A stretch of 64,000 nt of DNA. Source: CAYQQU01 sp964419545. Its GTDB lineage: Bacteria > Bacteroidota > Bacteroidia > Chitinophagales > Saprospiraceae. Shown here one piece after another: positions 17,822 through 26,875 of the stretch; the first letter of the stretch is position 1; each line of letters starts with the position of its first letter. The notes under the pieces were generated by a model. The model made no database searches, was not told the origin of the DNA, and saw only the letters and a list, made by a program, of their open reading frames with translations. The stretch lies in the NCBI GenBank assembly GCA_964419545.1, contig CAYQQU010000001.1, positions 204,279 to 268,278 on the forward strand. The letters are read 5' to 3'. The translations under genes and the position numbers were made by a program.

Positions 17822-19225
17822 ATGAACCACCCTAAGAAACGCCTGGAGCACGACCTGCTCGGCGAAAAAGCCGTACCGGCCGACGCTTACTACGGCATCC
17901 AGACCCAGCGCGCCCTGGAGAACTTCGCCATCAGCGGCGTCAACCTGCAATTGTTTCCCTCTTTTATCCGCGCCCTGGCCGAAGTGAAGCTGGCGGCTGC
18001 GCTGGCCAACCACGAGCTGGGGCTCCTCGCGGAGGAAAAAATGGAAGCCATCGCCGGGGCCTGCCGCGAGATCATGGACGGCGCCCTGCACGACCAGTTT
18101 GTGGTCGACCTGATCCAGGGCGGCGCCGGAACTTCCACCAATATGAACGCCAATGAGGTGATCGCCAACCGGGCGCTGGAACTGATGGGGCGCCAAAAGG
18201 GCGAGTATGATTTTTGCCATCCCAATAACGACGTCAACCAGTCGCAATCGACCAACGACGTATACCCCACGGCGCTCAAGATCGCGTTGGTCAAGATGAA
18301 GGCGCACCTGCTCCGCGAGTTGGACCTCCTCATCGCGAGTATGCGCGACAAAGCCCGGGCGTTCGAACCGGTGATCAAGATCGGGCGCACCCAGTTGCAG
18401 GACGCCGTGCCCATCAGCCTGGGCCAGACGTTCGAAGCGTACGCCGTTACGCTGGAAGAAGAGATCGAGCGCCTCAACCACAACGCCGCCCTCTTCCTGG
18501 AGATCAATATGGGCGGCACGGCCATCGGCACCGGCATCAACACGCCGCGCCGCTACGCCGAATTGGTGGAAAAACACTTGCGGGAGGTTACCGGACTGCC
18601 GGTCGTAAAATCCAAAAACCTCATCGAAGCCACTCAGGATACGGGTGCTTTCATCATGTTCTCCTCGGCCGTCAAGCGGCTGGCGATCAAACTGTCCAAG
18701 ATATGCAACGACCTGCGGCTGCTGTCGTCCGGCCCGCGCGCCGGCCTCAACGAGATCAACCTGCCGCCCATGCAGCCCGGCTCTTCCATTATGCCCGGCA
18801 AAGTCAACCCCGTCATCCCGGAAGTCGTCAACCAGATCGCTTTTCAGGTGATGGGCAACGACCTCACCGTGAACCTCGCCGCCGAAGCCGGCCAACTCGA
18901 GCTCAACGCCTTCGAGCCCATCATCGCCGCTTCCCTCTTCGAATCCATCAAGCTGCTGCGCAACGGCATGAACACCCTGCGCCGGCGCTGCATCGACGGC
19001 ATTACGGTCAATGAAGCACAATGCCGGGCCTACGTCCGCAACAGTATCAGCATTATCACGCTGCTGAATCCCGTACTGGGCTACGCCACCTGCTCGGAAT
19101 TGTCGAAGGAAGCCTTGAGCGAAGGAAAGAGCGTCTACGAACTGGTACTGGAAAAAGAGCTGCTGGACCAGGCTGAACTGGATCGCATCCTGGCGCCGGA
19201 GAATATGATCGGGCCGCAGTTGTGA
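17822..19225 (+). CDS. aspA: Aspartate ammonia-lyase
   Basis: 467 aa, full length for the fumarase/aspartase superfamily. The signature loop reads GSSIMPGKVNPVIPEVV: the 'NPVIPEV' ending is typical of aspartases, whereas class II fumarases have 'NPTQCEA'. Other conserved regions are 'GAGTSTNMNANEVIANRA', 'DVNQSQSTNDVYPTA' and 'IGRTQLQDAVP'. The enzyme reversibly deaminates L-aspartate to fumarate and ammonia, feeding the TCA cycle. It is cytoplasmic, probably a homotetramer. It appears to be a single-gene unit on the plus strand; the next gene starts about 90 bp downstream. A function as fumarase cannot be wholly excluded but the signature loop argues against it. Confidence 0.92.
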   Translation: MNHPKKRLEHDLLGEKAVPADAYYGIQTQRALENFAISGVNLQLFPSFIRALAEVKLAAALANHELGLLAEEKMEAIAGACREIMDGALHDQFVVDLIQGGAGTSTNMNANEVIANRALELMGRQKGEYDFCHPNNDVNQSQSTNDVYPTALKIALVKMKAHLLRELDLLIASMRDKARAFEPVIKIGRTQLQDAVPISLGQTFEAYAVTLEEEIERLNHNAALFLEINMGGTAIGTGINTPRRYAELVEKHLREVTGLPVVKSKNLIEATQDTGAFIMFSSAVKRLAIKLSKICNDLRLLSSGPRAGLNEINLPPMQPGSSIMPGKVNPVIPEVVNQIAFQVMGNDLTVNLAAEAGQLELNAFEPIIAASLFESIKLLRNGMNTLRRRCIDGITVNEAQCRAYVRNSISIITLLNPVLGYATCSELSKEALSEGKSVYELVLEKELLDQAELDRILAPENMIGPQL

Positions 19226-19314
19226 CCCCAAACCGGTGGTTTCAGGACTTCGGAATGGTTAACTATTTGTATCTTTCCCAACAACCAATGCCAATAGCGA
19301 AAAATCCATTTGCC

Positions 19315-21321
19315 ATGAAAAAACTGATCCTCCCTTTTCTCCTTTTGTTTTGGGCCCAATTCGGCGCGGCCCAGGATGAGAAGCAAGTAATGTCCGTTAT
19401 CGACTTTCTAAACGTGCCCGGCATTTCCGAGCCGCAGCTGTCGCCGGACGGTCGCGAAGTCATCTACGAGTTGTCGGAAAGCGACTGGGACGCCAACAAG
19501 CAGATCAGCCACATCTGGCTGATGGGGACCGATGGGGATGATGGCCGGCAGCTGACTTTCGGAAAAGACGGCGAGGACGCTCCCCGCTGGTCGCCCGATG
19601 GAAAGTGGATCAGCTTTCTGGCCAAACGCTACGACGACGAAGAACGGCAGCTCTACGTGATGCGTTCCGACGGCGGGGAAGGGATGCGCCTTACCAAGCA
19701 CCCGACGGCCGTCGGCTCTCCGCAATGGTCGCCCGACGCTAAACACCTGTACTACCTCGCCAGCGATACCTTGTCGGCGGAAGAAAAAGAGCGCGAGGAA
19801 AATGACGACGATGTGTACGCCCTGGACGAAAATTTCCAGCAAAAACATTTGTGGAAAGTAGCCGTCGAGGACGGGACCACCACCCGGATCACCGGTGGCG
19901 ACTACTCGATCTGGAGTTTTGATCTGTCGGCAGACGGCCGGCGAATCGTCGTTCAGCGTGGGCCCAGTCCACTCGTCGATTTTTATCGCGAAAGCGAAGT
20001 GTGGATCATGAACCGGGACGGCAGCGATGCGCGCCGGCTCACGGATAATGAGGTCGGCGAAAGCCAGCCTCGCTTGTCGCCCGACGGAAGTCAGGTCTTC
20101 TTCCTGGCTTTCGCTAATGCGGATTTTGATTTTTACTATAACGACAAGCTCTTTCTCATGCCTGCCGACGGCAGCGGAGAACCCTTGGCGCCGATCGACG
20201 CCGACTGGCCCTACGAGGTCCGGTCGGCCGAATGGTCGGGCGACGGCCGGTACGTCTACCTTTCGGTAAATATGGGCACCCGCAGCCACCTGTGGTCGTA
20301 CGAGCTCGCTTCCGGAAAACTCACTCAGCTTACCGAGGGAGATTATTCGGTAGGCTGGTGGCACTATCAGCCCAGAGCCGACCAGTTCGTGATGGGAAAG
20401 AATACCATCGAAAACCCCGGCGAGCTTTGTATTCTGGAGGATGGGAAGTTGCGGCCGATCACCCGCCACTATGATTTCCTTCCGGAACAATTCCACCTGC
20501 CCCGCCAGGAAGTGATCTCCTGGAAAGGCGAAGACGGCGTGGAGGTGGAAGGGCTTATTTACTATCCGCACGACTATCAGCCCGGAAAACGCTATCCGCT
20601 GGTGGTGCAGACCCACGGCGGGCCCGCTTCGGCCGATCACCTGGGCTTTTCGCGGAGCTTCACCCGCTACAATGCTGTGCTGACGGGCAAAGGCTACGTC
20701 ATCCTGCAACCCAACTACCGGGGCAGCACCGGCTACGGCGACGATTTTCTGCGCGATATGGTGGGCAGTTATTTCAACCAGGCGCATCTCGACGTCATGG
20801 CCGGCGTGGACTACCTCATCGAAGAAGGCATCGCCGACCCCGACCGCATGGTGAAGATGGGCTGGAGCGCCGGCGGACACATGACCAACAAGATCATTAC
20901 TTTCACCGACCGCTTCAAAGCGGCCTCCTCCGGCGCCGGGGCGGTCAACTGGATCGGGATGTACGCCCAGAGCGACATCCGCACCTACCGCACCCCCTGG
21001 TTCGGCGGCTCGCCCTGGGAAGAGGACGCCCCGATCGACAATTACTGGAACAACTCTCCGCTGAAAGACATCAGCAAAGCCACTACGCCGACCCTGGTCA
21101 TCGTCGGCGAGAACGACCCCCGCGTACCCATGCCCCAGTCGGTGGAGCTTTACCGGGCGCTGCGCAGTCTGGGCGTCGACACCCACCTGTACGTGGCGCC
21201 GCGCGAGGGCCACGGTTGGAGTGAGTTGCGACACCGGCTGTATAAGATCAATGTGGAGCTGGAATGGTTCGCCAAGTACGCGCTGGGAGAAGCGTACGAG
21301 TGGGAGGTCGTGGAGGAGTAA
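19315..21321 (+). CDS. Prolyl oligopeptidase-family (S9) secreted peptidase
   Basis: 668 aa from the ATG at 19315, which gives a clean signal peptide (MKKLILPFLLLFWAQFGAA, then Q); an in-frame ATG further upstream would bury it. An N-terminal seven-bladed propeller with TolB/PD40-like repeats ('EPQLSPDGREVIYEL', 'APRWSPDGKWISFLA', 'SPQWSPDAKHLYYLA') gates a C-terminal alpha/beta-hydrolase domain. The catalytic triad is Ser518 in 'MGWSAGGHMT', Asp601 in 'VGENDPRVP' and His633 in 'REGHGWSE'. Relatives are acylaminoacyl- or dipeptidyl-peptidases working in the periplasm on short peptides. No T9SS tail is present, so a periplasmic location is expected. Confidence 0.92.
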   Translation: MKKLILPFLLLFWAQFGAAQDEKQVMSVIDFLNVPGISEPQLSPDGREVIYELSESDWDANKQISHIWLMGTDGDDGRQLTFGKDGEDAPRWSPDGKWISFLAKRYDDEERQLYVMRSDGGEGMRLTKHPTAVGSPQWSPDAKHLYYLASDTLSAEEKEREENDDDVYALDENFQQKHLWKVAVEDGTTTRITGGDYSIWSFDLSADGRRIVVQRGPSPLVDFYRESEVWIMNRDGSDARRLTDNEVGESQPRLSPDGSQVFFLAFANADFDFYYNDKLFLMPADGSGEPLAPIDADWPYEVRSAEWSGDGRYVYLSVNMGTRSHLWSYELASGKLTQLTEGDYSVGWWHYQPRADQFVMGKNTIENPGELCILEDGKLRPITRHYDFLPEQFHLPRQEVISWKGEDGVEVEGLIYYPHDYQPGKRYPLVVQTHGGPASADHLGFSRSFTRYNAVLTGKGYVILQPNYRGSTGYGDDFLRDMVGSYFNQAHLDVMAGVDYLIEEGIADPDRMVKMGWSAGGHMTNKIITFTDRFKAASSGAGAVNWIGMYAQSDIRTYRTPWFGGSPWEEDAPIDNYWNNSPLKDISKATTPTLVIVGENDPRVPMPQSVELYRALRSLGVDTHLYVAPREGHGWSELRHRLYKINVELEWFAKYALGEAYEWEVVEE

Positions 21322-21342
21322 TTTACTTTTTCTGAACAGGCC

Positions 21343-24300
21343 TCAATCTTTCTTCAACCGCCGAAAAGCCAGCAGCGTATCGTCATTCCGGCCGGCCAGC
21401 ACCACCTGCTCGCCGTTCGCCAGCGTGAGCAGGGCCAGGCATCGGACGTCTCCGGGAGCGTAGAACCCGCTTTTTTGTGGGGCTACAACCGCAAACCCTT
21501 TGGCGACGCCTTCCAGGAGGAGTCCGTTGAGGGCGTCGTAGCGACCGGTATGCGTTTCCGTGGCGAAGGCGTTGCCGGCCAGCAGCAGGTCGGGGCGGCT
21601 GTCGCCGATAAAATCGGCGATCAGGAAACTGTTGACGGGCCCGAATTGGGCGGGCATGGGTAAGGGATGTACCGAGAACGCTGCGCCTTCATTTTCAATC
21701 CAGACACTCTCCAGGCAGTCGGCTTCGACCAGCTGTGACTGCCCGTTGGCTGCAGCCGGGAAAATATCGGCCCAGCCGGCTTCGGCATAGGTGGTGTAAT
21801 CCCGGAATTTTTTGCGCAACGGATAGAACCAGCCCAGCATATCGTCTCGAAAGTGAACGGGTACTTCCTTGCCCTGTAGGTTGAAGGTCAGCACTGCGTC
21901 GGTGCGGCCGTTGCCGTCGAAATCGTTCTGGTAGAGGCGCACCGGGCCGGCAGTGCGGTAAGGGGTATTGTGTCCCAGGTTGCCCGCCACGAGGTCCGCG
22001 TCGCCGTCACCGTCGAGGTCGGCGGCGGTCAGGGTGTTCCACCAGCCGGTGGTATTGGGCAGGGTGCGGCGCTGAAAACCGTTCTCCTGCTGAAAAAAGA
22101 TGGTGATGGGCGTCCATTCGCCGGCCACGGCCAGGTCGATGCGGCCGTCCCCGTCGAAGTCGGCCCAGGCGGCGTCGCCTATCCGGCCGGCTCGTTGCAG
22201 TTCGGGGCAAGCGGTTGCGGTGACGTCTTCGAATTTACCGTTGCGGTTCTCCAAAAGGAAGCTCTGCGGGATCCGGGCGTAATTCGTAGGAACGATGCGG
22301 CCGCCGACGAAGAGGTCGAGGTCGCCGTCACCGTCGTAGTCCGCGGAAACGACGCAGGCGGTGCTTTCCCGCATCGTCGGCAGAGCGGTGGGATCAAGCG
22401 AAAAACGACCGCGCCCGTCGTTGCGATACAGGCGGTCCTGATAGTATTGGGAGCCCGGCTTGAATTCGCTCCCGCCGCTGGCGATGTAAAGGTCGAGGTC
22501 GCCGTCCTTATCGGCGTCGAAGAGATGGCAGCCGAGGTCTTCTTCGTATTTGTCGGCTTCGGTGAGTGGTTGGGCAGAAAAACGCCCCTTGTTGTCCTGC
22601 AGAAAAAATTGACCGGATTGTTTGAACGCGCCGCCGATGAAAAAGTCTTCGCGTCCGTCGCCGTTGACGTCGCCCAGAGCGATATCTGGTCCGAGCTGCG
22701 TATGCTGATGCGGCAGCAGCGGCTGTACTTTAAATTCGGAATAATGGGCCTCGGAATGGCGATAGTCGAGCCCCATTTCGGAGCCTGCTGATGCGAATAG
22801 CGCATTAGTTCTCGGAAGTCGTTGAGGCGCAACGACCTGCGCGTCCGCTTGTCGGAGCGTCAGCAGCTGATCGGTCGCTACTTGCGTCAGGCGTTGTTCC
22901 CGGCCGTCGTTCCAGCGCACCGTTATGGAATCCAGGGTGGTTACGGCGCCTAATCCGAAGTGGAGTATCGGTTCGACTGTCGACTGAAAACCGCGGTAGG
23001 GGTTGTGTTCCTGGAACCATTGCCGGTCCTCGGCGTAGAGCCGCACTGTGGCGCCGAAGCCGGCGGGGTTGCCGGCGCGGCCCGCTAATTTGACCTTGAG
23101 GTAATGGCGATCGGTAAACGCTTCCGCGCGATTGCGATAGATAAAAGCCGGCCCCTGAGTGTTGTTGACGATGTAGTCGAGGTCGCCGTCATTGTCGAGG
23201 TCGGCCAGCGCGGCGCCGGTGGAGTAGGAAGGCTGGGTAAATCCCCATGCACCGGAGACGTCCTCGAAGGTCAGGTCGCCTTTGTTTCGGTAGGCGAAAT
23301 TGGGGAGGTAAGCGCCGTCGATGCTGTTGATGGCGGCGAGCAGGGAGGCTTGCTGATCCCGGTTGTACCGGCCCTGGAGCAGGTTATTCATTTTGTAGGA
23401 AGCGAAATCCATATTCGTGATGTCGCGCGGATAGCCGTTGGTGATCAGCAGGTCGCGCAGACCGTCCTGGTCCAGGTCAGCGAACAGGGCGCTCCAGCTC
23501 CAGTCGGTGCTGTGGACGCCCGCCAGCTGGCCGATCTCGCTGAAATAGGGATCGCCCCCCGGCGTAATGCCCTGGTGCAACTGCAGGGTGTTGCGCACGT
23601 ACTGGGGGAAATACCCGGTGAGCATTTCGGATCGAAAACGGTCGTATTTGATCGAGCCGATCATCAGCTTGCGCCGTTTGTTGTCCGGCGGCAACATATC
23701 GAGGGTCACGATATCCGGCCGGCCGTCGTTGTTGCAGTCGGCCGCGTCATTGCCCATGGCCGAGTAGCTGGTGTGGCGAAAAGCGGCGGCGGCGCGGTCG
23801 GTGAAAGTACCGTCCTGGTTATTGAGGTAAAGCAGGTCGTTCGACAGATAGTCGTTGGAGACGTAAATGTCGGGCCAGTTGTCCTGGTTAAAATCCTGTA
23901 TTGCCACGCCCAGTCCGTAGCCTTCGGCGAGGATGCCGGCCGCGGCCGAAACGTCGGTGAAGCGCCCGCCTTCGTTGCGGTAGAGGCGGTCGGTATTGGG
24001 CGATTCGCCTTGTAGTTTTTTAGGGCGGATGACGTTGGGGCCCAGTTCTTCAGTGATGTTGGTGAGCAGGTAAACATCCAGGTCGCCGTCGCGGTCGTAG
24101 TCAAAAAAGGCAGCCTGCGTAGTATGACCGGTATCGGCCAGGCCATAGGCGGCGGCCCGTTCCACAAAACGCACCTCATCGCCTTCGCTTTCATTGATGT
24201 AGAGTTGATTGGCCCTTTGGGCCGGGCCGTACGGCCCGGCGAAGCACAAGTAAATATCGAGGCGGCCGTCGCTGTTGATATCCACCAGGGAGACACCTGT

Positions 24301-24654
24301 CGACCAACGCCCCTGCGTGGCTATACCGGCCCGGTCGGTGACGTCTTCAAATTGGAAATCGCCGCGATTCAGGTACAGCCGGGCTTCGGTCATATTAGCC
24401 GAAAAGAAAAGATCGGTTAGTCCGTCGTTGTTGAAATCGCCGGCGCCCACGCCCGCGCCATTGTAGAAATATTCGAAAGTGATGATGTTGAGCGCTTCGG
24501 TGGCCTGCAGGTCATTGGAGAACGTTACGCCTGTTTCCTCTGGAGAAAGAAGTTCGAGCAGGGGAGTGGCGGCTTCTTCTCGCGGTATTTCAGGTTGGCA
24601 AGCAGCCAGGAGCAAGCATAAAAGTATTGGAATATAATAGCTTATGAGTCGCAC
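21343..24654 (-). CDS. FG-GAP/VCBS repeat lipoprotein with ASPIC/UnbV domain
   Basis: About 1103 aa if started at GTG 24654 (VRLISYYIPILLCLLLAAC), which yields a proper lipoprotein signal with lipobox. An ATG 89 codons upstream (24921) keeps the frame open but adds a charged, signal-less extension and overlaps the divergent gene, so I prefer the GTG. The body contains many FG-GAP/VCBS calcium-binding blades ('GDFNNDGLTDLFFSAN', 'FDYDRDGDLDVYLLTN', 'ADLDNDGDLDYIVNN', 'GDVNGDGREDFFIGGA'). An ASPIC/UnbV-like segment near the middle reads 'SITVRWNDGREQRLTQV'. CRTAC1-like proteins of this kind are abundant in Bacteroidota, sit on the outer membrane and are often linked to glycan use; the precise role is unknown. 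It is transcribed divergently from the metallophosphoesterase gene. Confidence 0.85.
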   Translation of the reverse strand: MRLISYYIPILLCLLLAACQPEIPREEAATPLLELLSPEETGVTFSNDLQATEALNIITFEYFYNGAGVGAGDFNNDGLTDLFFSANMTEARLYLNRGDFQFEDVTDRAGIATQGRWSTGVSLVDINSDGRLDIYLCFAGPYGPAQRANQLYINESEGDEVRFVERAAAYGLADTGHTTQAAFFDYDRDGDLDVYLLTNITEELGPNVIRPKKLQGESPNTDRLYRNEGGRFTDVSAAAGILAEGYGLGVAIQDFNQDNWPDIYVSNDYLSNDLLYLNNQDGTFTDRAAAAFRHTSYSAMGNDAADCNNDGRPDIVTLDMLPPDNKRRKLMIGSIKYDRFRSEMLTGYFPQYVRNTLQLHQGITPGGDPYFSEIGQLAGVHSTDWSWSALFADLDQDGLRDLLITNGYPRDITNMDFASYKMNNLLQGRYNRDQQASLLAAINSIDGAYLPNFAYRNKGDLTFEDVSGAWGFTQPSYSTGAALADLDNDGDLDYIVNNTQGPAFIYRNRAEAFTDRHYLKVKLAGRAGNPAGFGATVRLYAEDRQWFQEHNPYRGFQSTVEPILHFGLGAVTTLDSITVRWNDGREQRLTQVATDQLLTLRQADAQVVAPQRLPRTNALFASAGSEMGLDYRHSEAHYSEFKVQPLLPHQHTQLGPDIALGDVNGDGREDFFIGGAFKQSGQFFLQDNKGRFSAQPLTEADKYEEDLGCHLFDADKDGDLDLYIASGGSEFKPGSQYYQDRLYRNDGRGRFSLDPTALPTMRESTACVVSADYDGDGDLDLFVGGRIVPTNYARIPQSFLLENRNGKFEDVTATACPELQRAGRIGDAAWADFDGDGRIDLAVAGEWTPITIFFQQENGFQRRTLPNTTGWWNTLTAADLDGDGDADLVAGNLGHNTPYRTAGPVRLYQNDFDGNGRTDAVLTFNLQGKEVPVHFRDDMLGWFYPLRKKFRDYTTYAEAGWADIFPAAANGQSQLVEADCLESVWIENEGAAFSVHPLPMPAQFGPVNSFLIADFIGDSRPDLLLAGNAFATETHTGRYDALNGLLLEGVAKGFAVVAPQKSGFYAPGDVRCLALLTLANGEQVVLAGRNDDTLLAFRRLKKD

Positions 24655-24779
24655 AGGCGGTGGATTTCGGGTGAAGGTAAAAACCGGGTGTAAACTGTAC
24701 TTTAAAAAATGCTGAAGAATTTGTGTGTTGTTTCTCCAGGGGAAAGGAAGTCTTAAATTCGGGCCAAAAAGTGGTTCGT

Positions 24780-26699
24780 ATGATTCGCCTGATCCTGTTC
24801 GTTTTCGCTTCTTTGGTACTGATCCGCCCGCTGGCTGCGCAAGAGGGGGCGCCTGCTTTCCGAAATGACCTGCAAACCAGTCGACTGCCCTGGACGGATC
24901 GCCCTTTTCACAATGATCCATCGCAGTTCCAGTTCGCCATCGTCACCGACCGTACCGGGGGGCATCGCGCCGGTATCTTCGGCAAAGCTATGGAGAAGCT
25001 CAACCTTCTGCATCCCGAGTTCGTGATGAGCGTCGGCGACCTCATTGAAGGGTATACCGAAAACCAGCAGGAGATCGATGCCCAGTGGGCGGAGTTCGAC
25101 AGCATTCTCGCCCAGCTGCAGATGCGCTTTTTCGCCTTGCCGGGCAATCACGATATTTCCAACCAGGTGATGCGCGACGCCTGGCTGGAGCGCTACGGCC
25201 GTTCGTATTACCACTTCCGGTACGGCGATGTCCTCTTTCTGGCCTTCGACTCCAACGACGGCGACGGGGTGGCGTTCAGCCGGGAGCAACTGGATTATTT
25301 CAAAAAAGCGATCGCCGAAAACGACGACGTGCGCTGGACCATGCTGTTTATGCACCATCCGGTGTGGCGCTACCGCGAATTCAACGGCTTCGACGAGATC
25401 GAAAATGCGCTGGCCGACCGGCCGTACACGGTCGTCGCCGGACACGTACACCGCTATATGAAGTCGATGCGCCGCAACCGCAACTACTACACCCTGGCCA
25501 CCACCGGCGGCGGCAGCCGGCTGCGGGGTCCGCGCCTGGGCGAATTCGACCACGTCACCTGGGTGACGATGACCGAAAGCGGCCCCGAGCTGATCAACCT
25601 GGAACTGGGCGGCATGCTGGCCGACGACGTGCTCAGCGAAGAAAACCTGCCTCTGGCCCAGGCGCTGATGCAGGCCGCCGAGATGCAATGCCAGTTGCTG
25701 GAGGTTGACGACAAAGCAGGCTTGGCTTACCTTAACGTTGAGAACCAGGCCGATAAACCCCTTTTCTTCAACGGCCGCTTTTACCATAATCACCATATCG
25801 ACCCCGGCGTCGGCAAGGTGGAACTGGAAATCGCTCCCCGGTCGCGCAGCCAGGTGGTTATTCCGCTGACCAAAGATCCCGGCCGCTCCCGGACCGACAT
25901 AGAACCGCTGGAACTTGCTTGGACGGCCGCTTTTGATTCTCCGGCGCTGGAGCCCGCTTTTGCTCTCAGCGGCGTCTACGAACTGCCCCTGGACGCCGCG
26001 GTAAAAGACTTGCGGTTTACCGAAATGTCGGTATTCCTGGCGGACCACGAAGTGACGCTGGCGCACGATTACCAGGACGTGCAGGTGCGCTACACCCTGG
26101 ACGGCAGGGAGCCGACTCTCGCATCGTCGGTTTACGAAGGGCCGTTTCAGCTGCTGCAGACCACGACCGTCAAAGCGCGCCTTTTCGACGCGACGGGCAA
26201 GGCTCGCAGCGCCGTCATCGAAAAGACCTACCGCAAAGTGGAGCCTTACGCCCCCGTCGATCCCGGAAAGACCATCCCCGGCCTGGCGTATACCTACTAC
26301 GAGGGCGCCTTTAAGAAGCTCCCGGATTTCGAAAAGCTGGAACCCGTAAAAAAGGGCGTAACCCAGGATTTTGACGTGGAGCACCTGGCGGCGGTGGAAG
26401 ACCATTTCGCTTTCGTATTCGAGGGCTGGGTGGAAGTCCCGGCCGATGGCGTGTACACTTTCTACACCTATTCCGATGACGGATCCAAGTTGTACCTCCA
26501 CGACGAGTTGGTCGTCGACAATGACGGTTCGCATTCGGCGCGGTTGCGCTCTGGCAACGTAGCCCTTCGCAAAGGCAGGCATCCCTTGCGCCTGGAGTAC
26601 TTCGAGGATTATCTGGGCGAAAGCCTGCGCATCGGCTACGAGGGCCCGGACGGTGAACGGCGGGAACTGGCGCCGGGAGAGATGTTTTGCCGGCGGTAG
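24780..26699 (+). CDS. Secreted metallophosphoesterase with chitobiase-C-like and PA14 domains
   Basis: 639 aa from ATG 24780, giving a signal peptide (MIRLILFVFASLVLIRPLAA, then Q). Residues about 35-270 are a calcineurin-like phosphoesterase: 'FAIVTDRTGGHR', 'MSVGDLIEG', 'ALPGNHDIS', 'LFMHHPVWR' and 'VVAGHVHRY' supply the dinuclear metal ligands. Asp-Arg replaces the usual first D-x-H motif. Residues about 420-485 resemble the chitobiase/beta-hexosaminidase C-terminal domain ('VRYTLDGREPTLASSVYEGP'). Residues about 500-635 form a PA14 domain ('YTFYTYSDDGSKLYLHDELV'), often carbohydrate-binding. Together this suggests an exported phosphatase or phosphodiesterase tethered to glycans. The substrate is unknown. 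Confidence 0.88.
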   Translation: MIRLILFVFASLVLIRPLAAQEGAPAFRNDLQTSRLPWTDRPFHNDPSQFQFAIVTDRTGGHRAGIFGKAMEKLNLLHPEFVMSVGDLIEGYTENQQEIDAQWAEFDSILAQLQMRFFALPGNHDISNQVMRDAWLERYGRSYYHFRYGDVLFLAFDSNDGDGVAFSREQLDYFKKAIAENDDVRWTMLFMHHPVWRYREFNGFDEIENALADRPYTVVAGHVHRYMKSMRRNRNYYTLATTGGGSRLRGPRLGEFDHVTWVTMTESGPELINLELGGMLADDVLSEENLPLAQALMQAAEMQCQLLEVDDKAGLAYLNVENQADKPLFFNGRFYHNHHIDPGVGKVELEIAPRSRSQVVIPLTKDPGRSRTDIEPLELAWTAAFDSPALEPAFALSGVYELPLDAAVKDLRFTEMSVFLADHEVTLAHDYQDVQVRYTLDGREPTLASSVYEGPFQLLQTTTVKARLFDATGKARSAVIEKTYRKVEPYAPVDPGKTIPGLAYTYYEGAFKKLPDFEKLEPVKKGVTQDFDVEHLAAVEDHFAFVFEGWVEVPADGVYTFYTYSDDGSKLYLHDELVVDNDGSHSARLRSGNVALRKGRHPLRLEYFEDYLGESLRIGYEGPDGERRELAPGEMFCRR

Positions 26700-26702
26700 A
26701 GC

Positions 26703-26727
26703 TTACCCGAATTATTCATTGGATTAA
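26703..26727. repeat. Dispersed intergenic repeat, copy 3a
   Basis: TTACCCGAATTATTCATT followed by GGATTAA: the unit in plus orientation with a few substitutions. It begins 4 bp after the phosphoesterase stop codon and faces an inverted copy at 26851. Confidence 0.5.
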
Positions 26728-26788
26728 TCTATTGCCGGCCGCCAATCTGCCCCGCTCACTCACCGTATCTGGGGATACCTGCTTGCAG

Positions 26789-26806
26789 CATGCAGGCGCC
26801 TGCATG
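26789..26806. repeat. Perfect 18-bp palindrome between convergent genes
   Basis: CATGCAGGCGCCTGCATG equals its own reverse complement, and imperfect symmetry extends to about 24 bp (CAG...TTG flanks). It lies midway between two convergent genes and between two inverted copies of the dispersed repeat. There is no T-tract, so it is not a standard terminator; a protein-binding site or the core of a mobile element is possible. Confidence 0.6.
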
Positions 26807-26850
26807 TTGCGCGCCTGTGCGAACGCAAGCCTGCCAACCGGCATGACGAA

Positions 26851-26875
26851 GAACCCGTGAATAATCCGGGCTAAC
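26851..26875. repeat. Dispersed intergenic repeat, copy 3b (inverted)
   Basis: GAACCCGTGAATAATCC followed by GGGCTAAC: the unit in minus orientation. Its right end overlaps the stop codon of the proline dehydrogenase gene (26871-26873). Confidence 0.6.

Noticed and set aside
17822..19225. Class II fumarase instead of aspartase
   Set aside because: The signature loop continues NPVIPEV, as in aspartases, not NPTQCEA.
17810..19231. 473-codon minus-strand frame opposite aspartase
   Set aside because: Antisense shadow of a highly conserved enzyme gene; composition is His/Val/Gly/Gln-rich noise.
19408..21234. 608-codon minus-strand frame opposite the S9 peptidase
   Set aside because: Shadow frame; the catalytic triad and signal peptide are on the plus strand.
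24753..26582. 609-codon minus-strand frame opposite the metallophosphoesterase
   Set aside because: Shadow frame without recognisable domains.
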